A stretch of 47,828 nucleotides of DNA from Hydrococcus sp. Prado102. GTDB taxonomy: Bacteria; Cyanobacteriota; Cyanobacteriia; Cyanobacteriales; Microcystaceae. How positions within the stretch are numbered: the stretch's first letter is position 1; each line of letters opens with the position of its first letter. Made by a program: the position numbers and the translations under genes. Below the pieces are notes generated by a model. That model was not told the origin of the DNA. It was given only the letters and a program-made list of their open reading frames with translations, and did no database searches. Shown here piece by piece: positions 9,044 to 17,489 of this stretch. The stretch is from positions 1 through 47,828 of the forward strand of contig JALOOL010000006.1 in assembly GCA_025454425.1 (NCBI GenBank). The letters are read 5' to 3'.

Positions 9044-10681
9044 CTAATTAGAGGTTAAATTGTCTGCACCTAGAAACTTCTGCCACATTGCTTGCCAAAA
9101 AGATTTCTTTTGAGAGACTGTAATAGAAGCAGTCGCAGGCATTCCCGATCGCAAGGGAATGTCTTTATCGTCAAGCGCTAAAGACTGCTTGTCTAAACTA
9201 ATTTTGGCAGGTATCCCATAAAAATGATGAATCGCATCGGGAGGCAGTGCATCCGAACCCACTAAAATCACTGTTCCATGAAGATTCCCCAAACGATTTA
9301 AAGACAACGCATCTATACTGAGATCCGCTTTCATTCCCGCTTGAATCGAATCGAGATCTTCTTTAGGAATTAAGACATCTACCAATAGATGTCGGTCATC
9401 GGAATTTAATTTTAATAGAGTTTTAGTGCGATCGCTTCCCACGCCGAAACCAGGAGAAGCCATCACCTGAGAAACCGTTCCCGCTACGGGTGCTTTTAGA
9501 ATAAATGAGTTTGAGTTTCCTTTGAGGCGATCTATTTGGCGATCGAGGTCGGCAATTTGTCTGTCGTTTTCAACAATAATTTTGGTTAACTGAGAGTCTA
9601 TTTCGGTAATTTGTTTTTTGTTATCCGCGATTTGTTTTTGGAAGTCAATCGTTGGTTTGGGAGAGTCATTGCGAACTTGTGCGGGGGGTTCAACTAATTG
9701 CTCCGTCGCGCGATCGAGCATTAATTGCAAGCGTTCTCGTTCGGAACGCAATCGCTTGAGTTCGGCTTTTTGAGAACGGACGACTTGTTGTTGCTCGGTA
9801 TATTGAGCGCGCGCGATCGCCCCAACTTTGACCAAGGGTTCGATTTTGCCGAGTTTTTTTTGTGCGGTCATTAAACGATCTTGGGACTCTTCTAATTGCG
9901 TTTGATATTGCGCGAGTTGTTCTTGCAGTTGTGCGACGGCGATGTTGGCGAGCGTTTTTTGGGAATCGTCTTGGGAGTTATCCTCCCGAATCGTCGTATT
10001 TTGGTCGTTTTCAACTGATGCCGTCGAATTTTCGAGCAATCGCGCTTCTAACTGTTGGTTGGCTGCAAGCAAGGATGCACGATTCCTCACCAAAAATGCC
10101 GATTCTCTAGACAGCTTTAGTTGTAAAATCGCTCCTTCTACTCGCGTCATACTAACGTTTTTTTCAAGCGAGAAACGATAAAATTGATTTTGAGCGACGA
10201 GTGACTGGCGTTGATTTTCTAAAGATTGAAGCTTCTCATAAGAAACGATCGCGTCAAATTCTACTAATGGCTGTCCCTTGTTAACTTTTTCTCCCTCTTT
10301 AACAAAAACTGCCTTAACTACTTTATTTTCTGGAATCTGCATTTCTTTGACATTACTGCGCGTTGTCAGATGTCCTTTAACGACAATCGTTCGCTCTGCT
10401 TGAATTTCTATTTGCGTAAAAAGCGTCCATACTATACTTAAGGTTGCCAATCCCACAACTGTCCAAATAACTTTTCTCAAGCCGATGGGATATCTAGCAG
10501 AACTACCTTTTTTTTCTGCACGAGAGCGTTTATTCCCATCAACCGTTTGGGCGACATCCTCAATTTTTGACCAGGGTCGGGGTTTTTGGTTTTGAGATCC
10601 CTTTGTTTGTCCGTCTACTACTAGTACACGCTTTTTTTGCCTATTGTTGGCGTTGGGAGGTTGGCCATTTGAGAAGTTCAT
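9044..10681 (-). CDS. HlyD-family membrane fusion protein
   Basis: Periplasmic adaptor of a type I-like or ABC export system, 545 residues. A cytoplasmic basic N terminus of about 68 residues is followed by one membrane helix at about 70-88, a first biotinyl-lipoyl half (VKEGEKVNKGQPLVEFD), a very long coiled coil over roughly residues 145-385 with repeated Gln/Glu-rich heptads, a second lipoyl half (LKAPVAGTVSQVMASPGFGV) and a beta-barrel domain ending SGMPATASI. Similar cyanobacterial proteins work with peptidase-containing ABC transporters, but no transporter gene is next to it here. A 1.1-kb gap lies upstream. The cargo is unknown. Confidence 0.85.
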   Translation of the reverse strand: MNFSNGQPPNANNRQKKRVLVVDGQTKGSQNQKPRPWSKIEDVAQTVDGNKRSRAEKKGSSARYPIGLRKVIWTVVGLATLSIVWTLFTQIEIQAERTIVVKGHLTTRSNVKEMQIPENKVVKAVFVKEGEKVNKGQPLVEFDAIVSYEKLQSLENQRQSLVAQNQFYRFSLEKNVSMTRVEGAILQLKLSRESAFLVRNRASLLAANQQLEARLLENSTASVENDQNTTIREDNSQDDSQKTLANIAVAQLQEQLAQYQTQLEESQDRLMTAQKKLGKIEPLVKVGAIARAQYTEQQQVVRSQKAELKRLRSERERLQLMLDRATEQLVEPPAQVRNDSPKPTIDFQKQIADNKKQITEIDSQLTKIIVENDRQIADLDRQIDRLKGNSNSFILKAPVAGTVSQVMASPGFGVGSDRTKTLLKLNSDDRHLLVDVLIPKEDLDSIQAGMKADLSIDALSLNRLGNLHGTVILVGSDALPPDAIHHFYGIPAKISLDKQSLALDDKDIPLRSGMPATASITVSQKKSFWQAMWQKFLGADNLTSN

Positions 10682-10954
10682 GGTCGCTCATTGTTAGGAG
10701 AGTTAGCAAGGTTGCAGTAGCGCTTGACGATTATGGTAACTTGCAGAGTTCTCAGGTACTGTTAACCATCTTAAGGGATAATGTCTGACGCGACATCAAG
10801 CAGTTCATTATCGGTAGATTATCGTCTTTTCTCTACCGATCTTCGATTTACAGTCTCCTTCGCTCTTCTTATAAGAAAATGATTCAATTTTGTAACAACC
10901 ATATAAAAAATTAATATTAATTATCTGGCTGTTCTGATTGGGAAGACTCGATCG

Positions 10955-10977
10955 GTGACCAGTGACCAGTGACCAGT
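10955..10977. repeat. Heptamer tandem repeat, 3 units of GTGACCA
   Basis: Three perfect consecutive GTGACCA units followed by GT. This is a short tandemly repeated repetitive (STRR) heptamer array of the kind known from cyanobacteria. Confidence 0.85.
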
Positions 10978-10986
10978 TTCATCAAT

Positions 10987-11028
10987 ACTTTCGACTTTCG
11001 ACTTCCGACTTTCGACTTCCGACTTCCC
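10987..11028. repeat. Heptamer tandem repeat, 6 units of ACTTYCG
   Basis: Six consecutive heptamers follow the pattern ACTTTCG/ACTTCCG, the last one ending in C rather than G. It lies ten bases after the GTGACCA array. A two-unit version of the same heptamer lies at 16967-16980. Confidence 0.85.
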
Positions 11029-11780
11029 AATCGCCCAAATCTCAAAAAATTAGTTACTTATGTTCGGTAAAGCTTTATCTTAAATATAAGTGTATATAAT
11101 TCTTGGTTATTTATTGAATGTTTGAGGATGTTTGCGATCGCGTCCGTTTATTGCTTTTTTTATGTATATTTTGCTATTTTTTGGTTGATTTTTGCTAGCT
11201 TTTTATGAAGCATACACATCAATTATAAGCCAAAATTCGCTTCTATCGGTTGTTTGCCCAAAAACAACAATGAAGCAATAATAAGCCACATCATGTAGTT
11301 GCTATCTAGCTAACATCTAATCGAATTCTTTACTTTTTGCCTCTAATTTAAACCTTGAGAAATTTATATTTTTTAAGAAAAGCGAATAAGTCTCTGTTGA
11401 CAAGTATAAAGAGAAACAGGTAAAAAGAAAAAGCTTATCTAAGCAATCTATTCAAAACCGACTTTATGAAAATTAAGTTTTTGTATGTGCGAGGCTCTGT
11501 TTCTTCACCCTACAGAAAAAATAGTGAAAATAGCTGTTAATCAGAGTCTTATCGTACATAAATATCTTGATTAGTCAAGCATTTCTCAAAAAAAAAATTG
11601 CCAAAAAAATTTTATATTTGTCTGTAAAATTACCGAATAATAGCGAATCTATGTCATAGTAAGAAGGGAAAAACTTTGGTATCAGCAAATCTATGAATGT
11701 CAACCGACAAAAAGCAAAGTTTTTTTCGATCCCCAATTGTCCTAAAAATCATGGTCTTTAGATAAATAAGGAGCGAACTA

Positions 11781-12536
11781 ATGGAATCTTCGGCAGCAAA
11801 TTTTTTACAGCAGGCTTCACTCAGTCAAAATGGTTTAACTCCTCGTATGGAAGTTCATATAGTAGATAAAAATGATATTTTTTATAAAAAAGGGAGAATG
11901 CTAGCTGAAGAAGTTTATCGTAAAGTCTGGAAAACCGAACACTTAATTGACGGAAACGATTATGCAATCGTGATTTCCCAAAACGGTTCGGTAGTAGGAA
12001 ATATTAATCTTCAATTGCGATCGGAAAAAAGATTACTCAAAAGCGAGATTTTTTTTGGTCAAGAACACTGGCAAAGCTATTTTCAAGGTTCGCCGATGAA
12101 TGTAGCCGAGCTATCCGCGCTAGCATTGTCTGACGATCTACAATCGGAAATTAGACGACCGATTATGATGATGCTCATTTTGGGAACGCAGATTTTAAGT
12201 CGTGCTTTAGATATTCAGTTTTACGCAACCATTCAACACGATTTTTTAATGCGAATTTTGACCAAAAGCTTGCAGCTACCTTTTTTTCGGAATGAGAACT
12301 CAAGCTTACCTCAAGGACAAGTTCCCGACGATTTGTATTGGAATCGGCAAGAATCGCCAAAACTATATTATTTAGATACCAAAAATAATGAAGCCATAAG
12401 CACTTGCGCGTCGTTTTTTTCTTATCTTCACATAGCAGGAATCCAAACGTCTTTCCTTCCCAGAATCAAAACCAATAATATTCCTTTCTCTACATTTAGG
12501 AAAAATTGGTATCTCGAAGCGGTAACCTGTCATTAG
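11781..12536 (+). CDS. GNAT-fold acyltransferase candidate (N-acyl amino acid/autoinducer synthase-like)
   Basis: A 251-residue protein with no clear signal peptide. The region LAEEVYRKVW, then a GNAT-like central strand pair SVVGNINLQL, and the block MNVAELSALAL followed by a long helix MMMLILGTQILSRAL resemble N-acyl amino acid synthases and related acyl-homoserine-lactone-synthase-like proteins. The match is structural and weak, so function is inferred. It has a strong ribosome site (AAGGAG, seven bases before the ATG). It is monocistronic, divergent from the HlyD-type adaptor gene across a 1.1-kb gap. No catalytic residues can be assigned with confidence. Confidence 0.5.
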   Translation: MESSAANFLQQASLSQNGLTPRMEVHIVDKNDIFYKKGRMLAEEVYRKVWKTEHLIDGNDYAIVISQNGSVVGNINLQLRSEKRLLKSEIFFGQEHWQSYFQGSPMNVAELSALALSDDLQSEIRRPIMMMLILGTQILSRALDIQFYATIQHDFLMRILTKSLQLPFFRNENSSLPQGQVPDDLYWNRQESPKLYYLDTKNNEAISTCASFFSYLHIAGIQTSFLPRIKTNNIPFSTFRKNWYLEAVTCH

Positions 12537-12641
12537 ATCGTTAAAATCACTTCAAATAACGATAAAGATTTTATCGATCTTGCTAGCAGCACTTTAAGTA
12601 ATGGTTAATGTGTTGCATTTGCACGTCGTTAGACAATTTAA

Positions 12642-12818
12642 TAGTGTTTCTCATAGCTATGAGGTACATCCAACTGGGCCGCGCAGGAGGCAAACAACCG
12701 ACGCGCACTCGCTCCGCGAGCGAATGCGATGCTCAAAGACGCATCGGCGTCCGAGCAACGCTGCCATCTGCCTTAAAACTACAAGTTATGTACCTCATCT
12801 AAAAGAAAATTGCTATAG
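12642..12818. mobile_element. Second copy of the MITE-like repeat, with an insertion
   Basis: It matches the right half of the element at 2238-2412 on both flanks (GAGGTACATC on the left; CTGCCTTAAAACTACAAG through GAAAATTGCTATA on the right) but carries about 80 extra bases in the middle. The extra piece includes a small hairpin TCGCTC-CGC-GAGCGA at 12709-12723. An 11-bp perfect inverted repeat, ATGAGGTACAT (12659-12669) and ATGTACCTCAT (12788-12798), frames the insert. Confidence 0.6.
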
Positions 12819-12831
12819 GTATAGACTCAGC

Positions 12832-14070
12832 TTAACGCCTTGCTAGTTCTGGCTTTCGTCCCAGCAAACCCGTCATTAATTGAAGGGCAAAAATTTTCAA
12901 TGGGGGAAGATGTTGCATTATCCACAAACCCAGACGACGCACAGCTACAATAAGCAGCCAGTTGTTAGAAAATAGTCGGTCTAAAAAGTCGGTAAATCCT
13001 AGAATTGCTAGATTTTCTTGCTTGCGCCAACGTTCGTAACGTTTTAGGACTTGCAGGTCGCCGATATCTTCAGCTTGGTACGCTTCTTTTAAAATTTGCG
13101 CGATCGCTGCTGCATCTCGAATCCCCAAATTTAAACCTTGTCCGCCGACGGGATGGCAACAATGCGCGGCATCCCCAATCAAAGCTAGTCTGGGTTTCGT
13201 ATAGCGATCGCACTGCATGAGTTGCACGGGAAATAAATAGCGATCGCTCGCCATTTCTAATCGTCCGAGCAATCCCCCCATATACTCTTCAAGCTTTGTC
13301 AAGAATTCTTTCTCATCCAATTCTTGTAATGCTTTAGCTCGCTCGTGGGGAGCCGTCCAGACAATCTGACAGCGATTTCCTGGTAGGGGTAAAACTCCCA
13401 TCGGGCCAGTGGGCCAAAACCGTTCAAAGGCGATATCATTTTGAGGGGCTTCGTGTTTAATAGTAAAAGCGACGCACGATTGCCAGTATTTCCAACCTCG
13501 CGTCTTAATTTCTGCTAGGGAGCGAATTCGCGATCGCGCTCCATCTGCTCCAATAACTAATTTTGTGCGAATCTGACGTAATTCGCCTTCTACTGTCACT
13601 GATATGGTTGCAACCGATTTTTGATATTCAACCCCTTCAACTTCCGCCGGACACAACCAGCTAATATTAGAGCAGTCTGCAATAAAGTTTTGTAGTGCTT
13701 TCAAAACGACGTGATGTTCTGCGACGTAACCCAGAAAATCCGTTTTTAAATCTGCTGTTTGGAATTTAACGATACTAGGAAAGTTAGCATCAGAAAGGCG
13801 AACGTGGCTATATTTACCGATGTGAGGAAATATATCTTTCCATACGCCGATGCCTTCAAAAATGCGTCCTGACAGTACAGAAAGAGCATAAGCTTGTTTT
13901 TTAGCTGCTGCTTTTTCAAGAGTTTGTGCTTCGATTAACAAGATTTTTAACCCAGAATCCTTGAGAGCGCAAGCTAAGGTTGCTCCCACGATTCCACCGC
14001 CGACAATCGCTAAATCACAATCAAAATTTTTCTCATCTTTATTAGCACAATTAAGCTGTTCTAGCGTCAT
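12832..14070 (-). CDS. UbiH/VisC/COQ6-family FAD-dependent hydroxylase
   Basis: A 412-residue flavoprotein monooxygenase. The N-terminal FAD loop is VGGGIVGA at about 23-30, followed by LLIEA. A DG motif appears as IGADGARSRIR, and the second FAD motif is GDAAHCCHPVGGQGLNLG at about 297-315. These are the marks of aromatic-ring hydroxylases of the ubiquinone-biosynthesis group. Cyanobacteria make plastoquinone, tocopherol and phylloquinone instead, so a role in a related quinone or carotenoid-like step is likely, but the substrate cannot be read from sequence. Its start ATG at 14068-14070 is followed by a short hydrophilic leader. Family assignment is firm. Confidence 0.85.
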   Translation of the reverse strand: MTLEQLNCANKDEKNFDCDLAIVGGGIVGATLACALKDSGLKILLIEAQTLEKAAAKKQAYALSVLSGRIFEGIGVWKDIFPHIGKYSHVRLSDANFPSIVKFQTADLKTDFLGYVAEHHVVLKALQNFIADCSNISWLCPAEVEGVEYQKSVATISVTVEGELRQIRTKLVIGADGARSRIRSLAEIKTRGWKYWQSCVAFTIKHEAPQNDIAFERFWPTGPMGVLPLPGNRCQIVWTAPHERAKALQELDEKEFLTKLEEYMGGLLGRLEMASDRYLFPVQLMQCDRYTKPRLALIGDAAHCCHPVGGQGLNLGIRDAAAIAQILKEAYQAEDIGDLQVLKRYERWRKQENLAILGFTDFLDRLFSNNWLLIVAVRRLGLWIMQHLPPLKIFALQLMTGLLGRKPELARR

Positions 14071-14194
14071 CTTTAAAGATTATTTAATGAAATGATAAAA
14101 AAGTTTATTTTCTTTTATTGTGACGCGATCGCGAGTTGCAAGCAAGTTAACGTCCTTCGTCCTTTGGAAGACGAGGTAGACAAGGTAGAATTTT

Positions 14195-14222
14195 GTACAG
14201 ACGCGATATATCGCGTCTCTAC
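14195..14222. repeat. Palindromic repeat of the GTAGAGACG/CGTCTGTAC type
   Basis: The sequence runs GTACAGACG, then a CGATATATCG core, then CGTCTCTAC, a near-perfect 28-bp palindrome. The outer arms match the palindrome inserted in the NRPS gene at 39301-39329. The surrounding open frame (14092-14349) is explained by this noncoding repeat and is not called as a gene. Confidence 0.7.
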
Positions 14223-14285
14223 GACTTTCGACTTACGTCCAAGGGACGGGCTACGCCAACGAATGAACGACTTTGTATTAACTGG

Positions 14286-14924
14286 TCACTGTAAAGATCG
14301 CACCCAAGCGCGAAAAGCTTTCATTGTTTTATTTCGACCTTCAATGTGACACTGGTTGAGGAATTGAGGAATCATTTCTCTCAAAGGTAAATTAGGGAAA
14401 TTCGGACTAAATTTAGACTCAATATATTTGCCGTTTTGCAGTACGTTAATCTGTAAACTATTTTGCTCAAATCTCCACAATTCGGAAACGCCCAAAGATT
14501 CATAAATACTAGGATGAGTGCGGGAAGTCACATCAATTTCTAAGGCTAAATCTGGAGGCGGATCTATGGTCAAGTCGAGTCGTTTTTTCCCTCTAACGGC
14601 TGCTTCATTTTGAATATAAAAACAGTTATCTGGTTCTATTCCTTGACTCATTAATTGATTTTTAAAAGTAGTAGAACCTAGAGGATAAACTTCAATATCG
14701 AGTTCTTCTAAAAGTACCTTAATTAAATCTCCAATCAGTTCTTTATTGGATTCATGCTCTGGCAGTGGTGTCATAATCTCTAACATTCCATTGTCATAAG
14801 CAACTCTAGCAGAGCGATGTTCTCCTAATTCTTCTAAAATTGCTTCAAACTCTTGCCAGCTTATATCATTTAGTAATACTCGCTGTCCTGGCGGTACAAT
14901 CAATCGCTTCAATTCTAATAACAT
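14286..14924 (-). CDS. Uma2 family (DUF820) putative endonuclease
   Basis: A 212-residue Uma2 protein of the subgroup beginning with a PPGQRVLLNDISWQEFE-type leader. The core contains ARVAYDNGMLEIMTPLPEHE, PPPDLALEIDVTSRTH (an acidic residue and a downstream polar cluster of the PD-(D/E)xK-like fold) and IYESLGVSELWRF. I use the ATG at 14924 (MLLELKRL), because the 41 extra residues of a longer frame do not resemble the family. The function of the family is not established. Confidence 0.8.
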   Translation of the reverse strand: MLLELKRLIVPPGQRVLLNDISWQEFEAILEELGEHRSARVAYDNGMLEIMTPLPEHESNKELIGDLIKVLLEELDIEVYPLGSTTFKNQLMSQGIEPDNCFYIQNEAAVRGKKRLDLTIDPPPDLALEIDVTSRTHPSIYESLGVSELWRFEQNSLQINVLQNGKYIESKFSPNFPNLPLREMIPQFLNQCHIEGRNKTMKAFRAWVRSLQ

Positions 14925-14987
14925 TCTTTTTCTTTCAATTAATATCGAAACTATTTTTAATTTGGTAAAGATAATTAAATGTAAAAT

Positions 14988-15048
14988 GGTGGGTAATGCC
15001 AAAAAATTTCTAACTTTTATTCTTAATCTATTATACGCATTACCCACC
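14988..15048. repeat. Large hairpin with 12-bp perfect arms
   Basis: GGTGGGTAATGC (14988-14999) and GCATTACCCACC (15037-15048) are exact inverted repeats around a 37-base AT-rich loop, just upstream of the Uma2 gene and downstream of the CpcT gene, both of which read leftward. This is likely a small mobile or extragenic repeat. The loop could also form part of a transcript hairpin between the two genes. Confidence 0.65.
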
Positions 15049-15102
15049 CTACAGTGATTTGAACTGGTCGCTGATAACTGTTAAAAGCGATCGCCCACCT
15101 AG

Positions 15103-15693
15103 TTAAACTTCTACTTCATCAGCATAACTTTGTTTGCGAGTAAATTCAAAAGCTCCCGCCAGAGAACCCCAAACTAATTCATCCGTTTCGGGATCTAAAC
15201 CGCGATCGATACTAAATAATTTATGTTCGTCAACCTCGAAACTATTATCGAGATAAGTAGTCTTTTCATTGCGGACTACAATACAATTTTTTCCGGGTTT
15301 AATATAACCCTTGAAACTGTTTCCAGTCCAATCGACAAACATATCGCAACCTTCCATTTTTTCGATGCGATCGCTCGTTAATTTTTGCAAGCGTTCTAAA
15401 TCGCGAGAAGCACCAAAAAACTCTTCTTCATCTTTAACTTTGTAGTTTTCTAATTCAATGCGATCGCCAATTATAGCTAATTTTAATACTCTCAACCGAT
15501 AAGGCGTATTGAGCATAAAATCGTATGCTTGTTCGAGAAATAAACTAGTTCCTTCAAGTAAGGATAAAGGTAACGGACGCATACAAACGCGAATATGAGC
15601 GAATAAAGGCGGATTTGCCCAAGCTTGTTCTTGATTGCTGAAATCTGCTGCCATCCAGCTAGCTAATGTTTTGATATCGGTTGCGTGTGACAT
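15103..15693 (-). CDS. cpcT: Chromophore lyase CpcT/CpeT family, phycocyanobilin lyase
   Basis: A 196-residue protein of the CpcT/CpeT family, beta-barrel lyases that attach bilins to phycobiliproteins. CpcT proper attaches phycocyanobilin to the second (Cys-153/155 type) site of the phycocyanin beta subunit. The N terminus LASWMAADFSNQEQAWANPP and the following HIRVCMRPLP are typical of this subgroup, as is the C-terminal GSLAGAFEFTRKQ. The length matches CpcT. No cpc structural genes are nearby. A CpeT-type preference for phycoerythrin is less likely but not excluded. Confidence 0.88.
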   Translation of the reverse strand: MSHATDIKTLASWMAADFSNQEQAWANPPLFAHIRVCMRPLPLSLLEGTSLFLEQAYDFMLNTPYRLRVLKLAIIGDRIELENYKVKDEEEFFGASRDLERLQKLTSDRIEKMEGCDMFVDWTGNSFKGYIKPGKNCIVVRNEKTTYLDNSFEVDEHKLFSIDRGLDPETDELVWGSLAGAFEFTRKQSYADEVEV

Positions 15694-15713
15694 AGAGATT
15701 TGGGATTTTGAAT

Positions 15714-16877
15714 TTAGCTTTCAATTAAACGAAAGACAAGAACTTGATTGACTTGTTCGTTTTTAAAATTATCGTCGCTAACTAGCACTAATAACTGACT
15801 GCCATCTGGTAATTTTTGTCCGAGGGTCATTCCTTCTAAATTATCTAATTCGATACCCAACTCGCTTAAATCCAACAACAATTTTTTCCGTAAGGGAACA
15901 ACTTTACTTAGAGGCCCTTGGAAAGCCAGAATGCGCGAGGTATCAGTAGCATTGCTGTTAACAATTTGATAAATTTTAGCCCCAAAGCCAGATAAACCAA
16001 AAGTTCGCTCTAAACTGAGAAGATAACCTTCTTTTTCTAGTGCTGTCAATTCACACAGTCCGCTAGCAAGTACGTCATTTGCTGACGGATCTAATAGATA
16101 GAGATGTTCTGCTACTAATAGAGGTTCGTCAATGGGATTGACGACATAGTGCATCAGACGAATTCTAGTATCTTCTTGAGGGGTTTTTGGGGGACTGTCT
16201 TGCAAGAGTGCTGATTCGGTTGCGGTGAACAAGCGAAAAGGATCGTCTTTTAAGACGCTGCTTAATCCTAGCGTCAACGCTTCAAAACCCAAGTTATCGC
16301 GAATGCCGCGAGGTTGTGCGTCAGCAGCTTTTGAATCGTCAAAAAAATAACGCTGAGGAATTTTGAGACTTTTTAAGGTTTCTCCCGTTTTTAAATCAAA
16401 TTCTCCGATAAAAGGGCGTACTTGTTTGCCAATCGCGCCTTCACTGGAAATATATAATGTATCTCTTGGAGACAGTCCAATTCCTTCTAAATCGATCTCT
16501 CCTGCGGGATAAGTTTCTCCTTTTTCGTTTTTGAGAAAAGTGACTCCTTCTATGTCAATTTTGTCAATCCCTAGTTGACCTGTGTCTGAAGATTTAAGCT
16601 TGAGATTGAGGGTATAAAATCGTGCGGGAGCAAGATTTGAGCGGTCGTCAGAGACAACATAGAAACGATTTCTTGGGCGATCGTAAGTAATCCCAGATAA
16701 ACCCCCTATAAGTGTATCTTGAAATGTTTGTTTGGGTAACTGATATTCTCCTACAAATTCTAAAGAAAGATCGAGAAACATTCGTTCTTCAGCACTGACT
16801 CTTCTTATCGATCCACAAGCAGTTAAGCTTAAGATTAATAGAATTCCAACGATCGCTCTAAATAATAATTTCATCAT
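15714..16877 (-). CDS. Esterase-like activity of phytase family lipoprotein
   Basis: A 387-residue exported protein. The N terminus MMKLLFRAIVGILLILSLTAC is a lipoprotein signal with lipobox LTAC and Cys21, so it is probably a membrane-anchored periplasmic protein. The body matches the phytase-like esterase domain: GLSGITYDRPRNRFYVVSDDRS near the start, IDIEGVTFL, EIDLEGIGLS and late NLEGMTLG. These are repeated beta-propeller blades with conserved Glu-Gly. A longer frame begins at 17000, but the MM start at 16872-16877 directly precedes the signal peptide and fits best. The substrate is unknown. It follows the 149-residue unknown gene on the same strand after 110 bases. Confidence 0.8.
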   Translation of the reverse strand: MMKLLFRAIVGILLILSLTACGSIRRVSAEERMFLDLSLEFVGEYQLPKQTFQDTLIGGLSGITYDRPRNRFYVVSDDRSNLAPARFYTLNLKLKSSDTGQLGIDKIDIEGVTFLKNEKGETYPAGEIDLEGIGLSPRDTLYISSEGAIGKQVRPFIGEFDLKTGETLKSLKIPQRYFFDDSKAADAQPRGIRDNLGFEALTLGLSSVLKDDPFRLFTATESALLQDSPPKTPQEDTRIRLMHYVVNPIDEPLLVAEHLYLLDPSANDVLASGLCELTALEKEGYLLSLERTFGLSGFGAKIYQIVNSNATDTSRILAFQGPLSKVVPLRKKLLLDLSELGIELDNLEGMTLGQKLPDGSQLLVLVSDDNFKNEQVNQVLVFRLIES

Positions 16878-16966
16878 ATATTGTTGGTTGATAATGGGAA
16901 AGTGAGGGAGTAAGGGAGACACAGAGACAAAGGAGAATATATACTTTCGATTTTTGAGTTCAAAAA

Positions 16967-16980
16967 ACTTTCGACTTTCG
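16967..16980. repeat. Two-unit ACTTTCG heptamer repeat
   Basis: Two perfect ACTTTCG units and a third partial one lie just beyond the stop of the 149-residue gene, a minor instance of the heptamer family at 10987-11028. Confidence 0.7.
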
Positions 16981-16987
16981 ACTTTAA

Positions 16988-17437
16988 TTAAAACTCCCAT
17001 CCTAAGTTTCTGGTCTTACTTTCGGGAGATAGATTAGTCAGACCATCTGTATAAGCTTCCTTAACTTTTTCAAAAATATAGTCATAAACTTCTTGGAATT
17101 TATCGAATTCATCCCAAAAAAGTTTAAATTCTTTTCCCCAAGGTAAAATACCAATAATATAATTATCTATCACTTTCTCCAGCGTTAAAGAAATGTTAAC
17201 CGTTTCTGAGGTCGATCGCTCTGGTTGACTGGGGTCTTCGTATACAGTAATCAGAATACTAAAATACATTACACCGCGATCGTCGCTTGTAATCTCTGAC
17301 TTTTTAACTGGACATTGAAAATAGTCGCTCATTTTCTTTACAAACACATTCACAAAATCTTGGCGTGTCTGCATAGAATCTAAATACTCTTTTCGTGCAG
17401 TTGCGTAAGCTTGACAAAGTTCTTCAAATTTAGACAT
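16988..17437 (-). CDS. Hypothetical protein, 149 aa
   Basis: Not recognised. It is a soluble-looking, acidic protein rich in Lys, Glu and aromatic residues, with no signal peptide or membrane helix. The middle has a likely beta-sheet region (MYFSILITVYEDP, ETVNISLTLEKV) and the C-terminal half looks helical. An AGAAAGG-like ribosome site lies upstream of the ATG at 17437. It is transcribed toward the phytase-like lipoprotein gene and diverges from the TPR gene, whose start is only 52 bases away, so both promoters share a small region. Confidence 0.65.
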   Translation of the reverse strand: MSKFEELCQAYATARKEYLDSMQTRQDFVNVFVKKMSDYFQCPVKKSEITSDDRGVMYFSILITVYEDPSQPERSTSETVNISLTLEKVIDNYIIGILPWGKEFKLFWDEFDKFQEVYDYIFEKVKEAYTDGLTNLSPESKTRNLGWEF

Positions 17438-17489
17438 TGTAAACCTTTCTAAGCTATGGTTAGGAACATATAGAATTCATTGATAACAG

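Larger units (their letters stand above)
10682..11780. other. Intergenic region, 1.1 kb, AT-rich with heptamer arrays
   Basis: This gap separates the divergent HlyD-like and GNAT-like genes and must contain both promoters. It holds two tandem heptamer arrays (10955-10977 and 10987-11028). The stretch ATGTTCGGTAA near 11060 also occurs upstream of the NRPS cluster near 21507. No ORF with protein-like composition and no tRNA was seen. Confidence 0.6.

Noticed and set aside
10955-11028. Tandem repeats considered as a CRISPR array
   Set aside because: The units are 7 bases with no spacers; they are heptamer tandem repeats.
12601-12846. Two overlapping open frames (81 and 64 codons) after the GNAT-like gene
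   Set aside because: Both lie within the MITE-like repeat and its insert, so they are repeat sequence rather than genes.
14092-14349. An 85-codon open frame between the UbiH-like and Uma2 genes
   Set aside because: It is produced largely by the palindromic repeat at 14195-14222 and heptamer-like sequence, and it overlaps the end of the Uma2 gene on the other strand.
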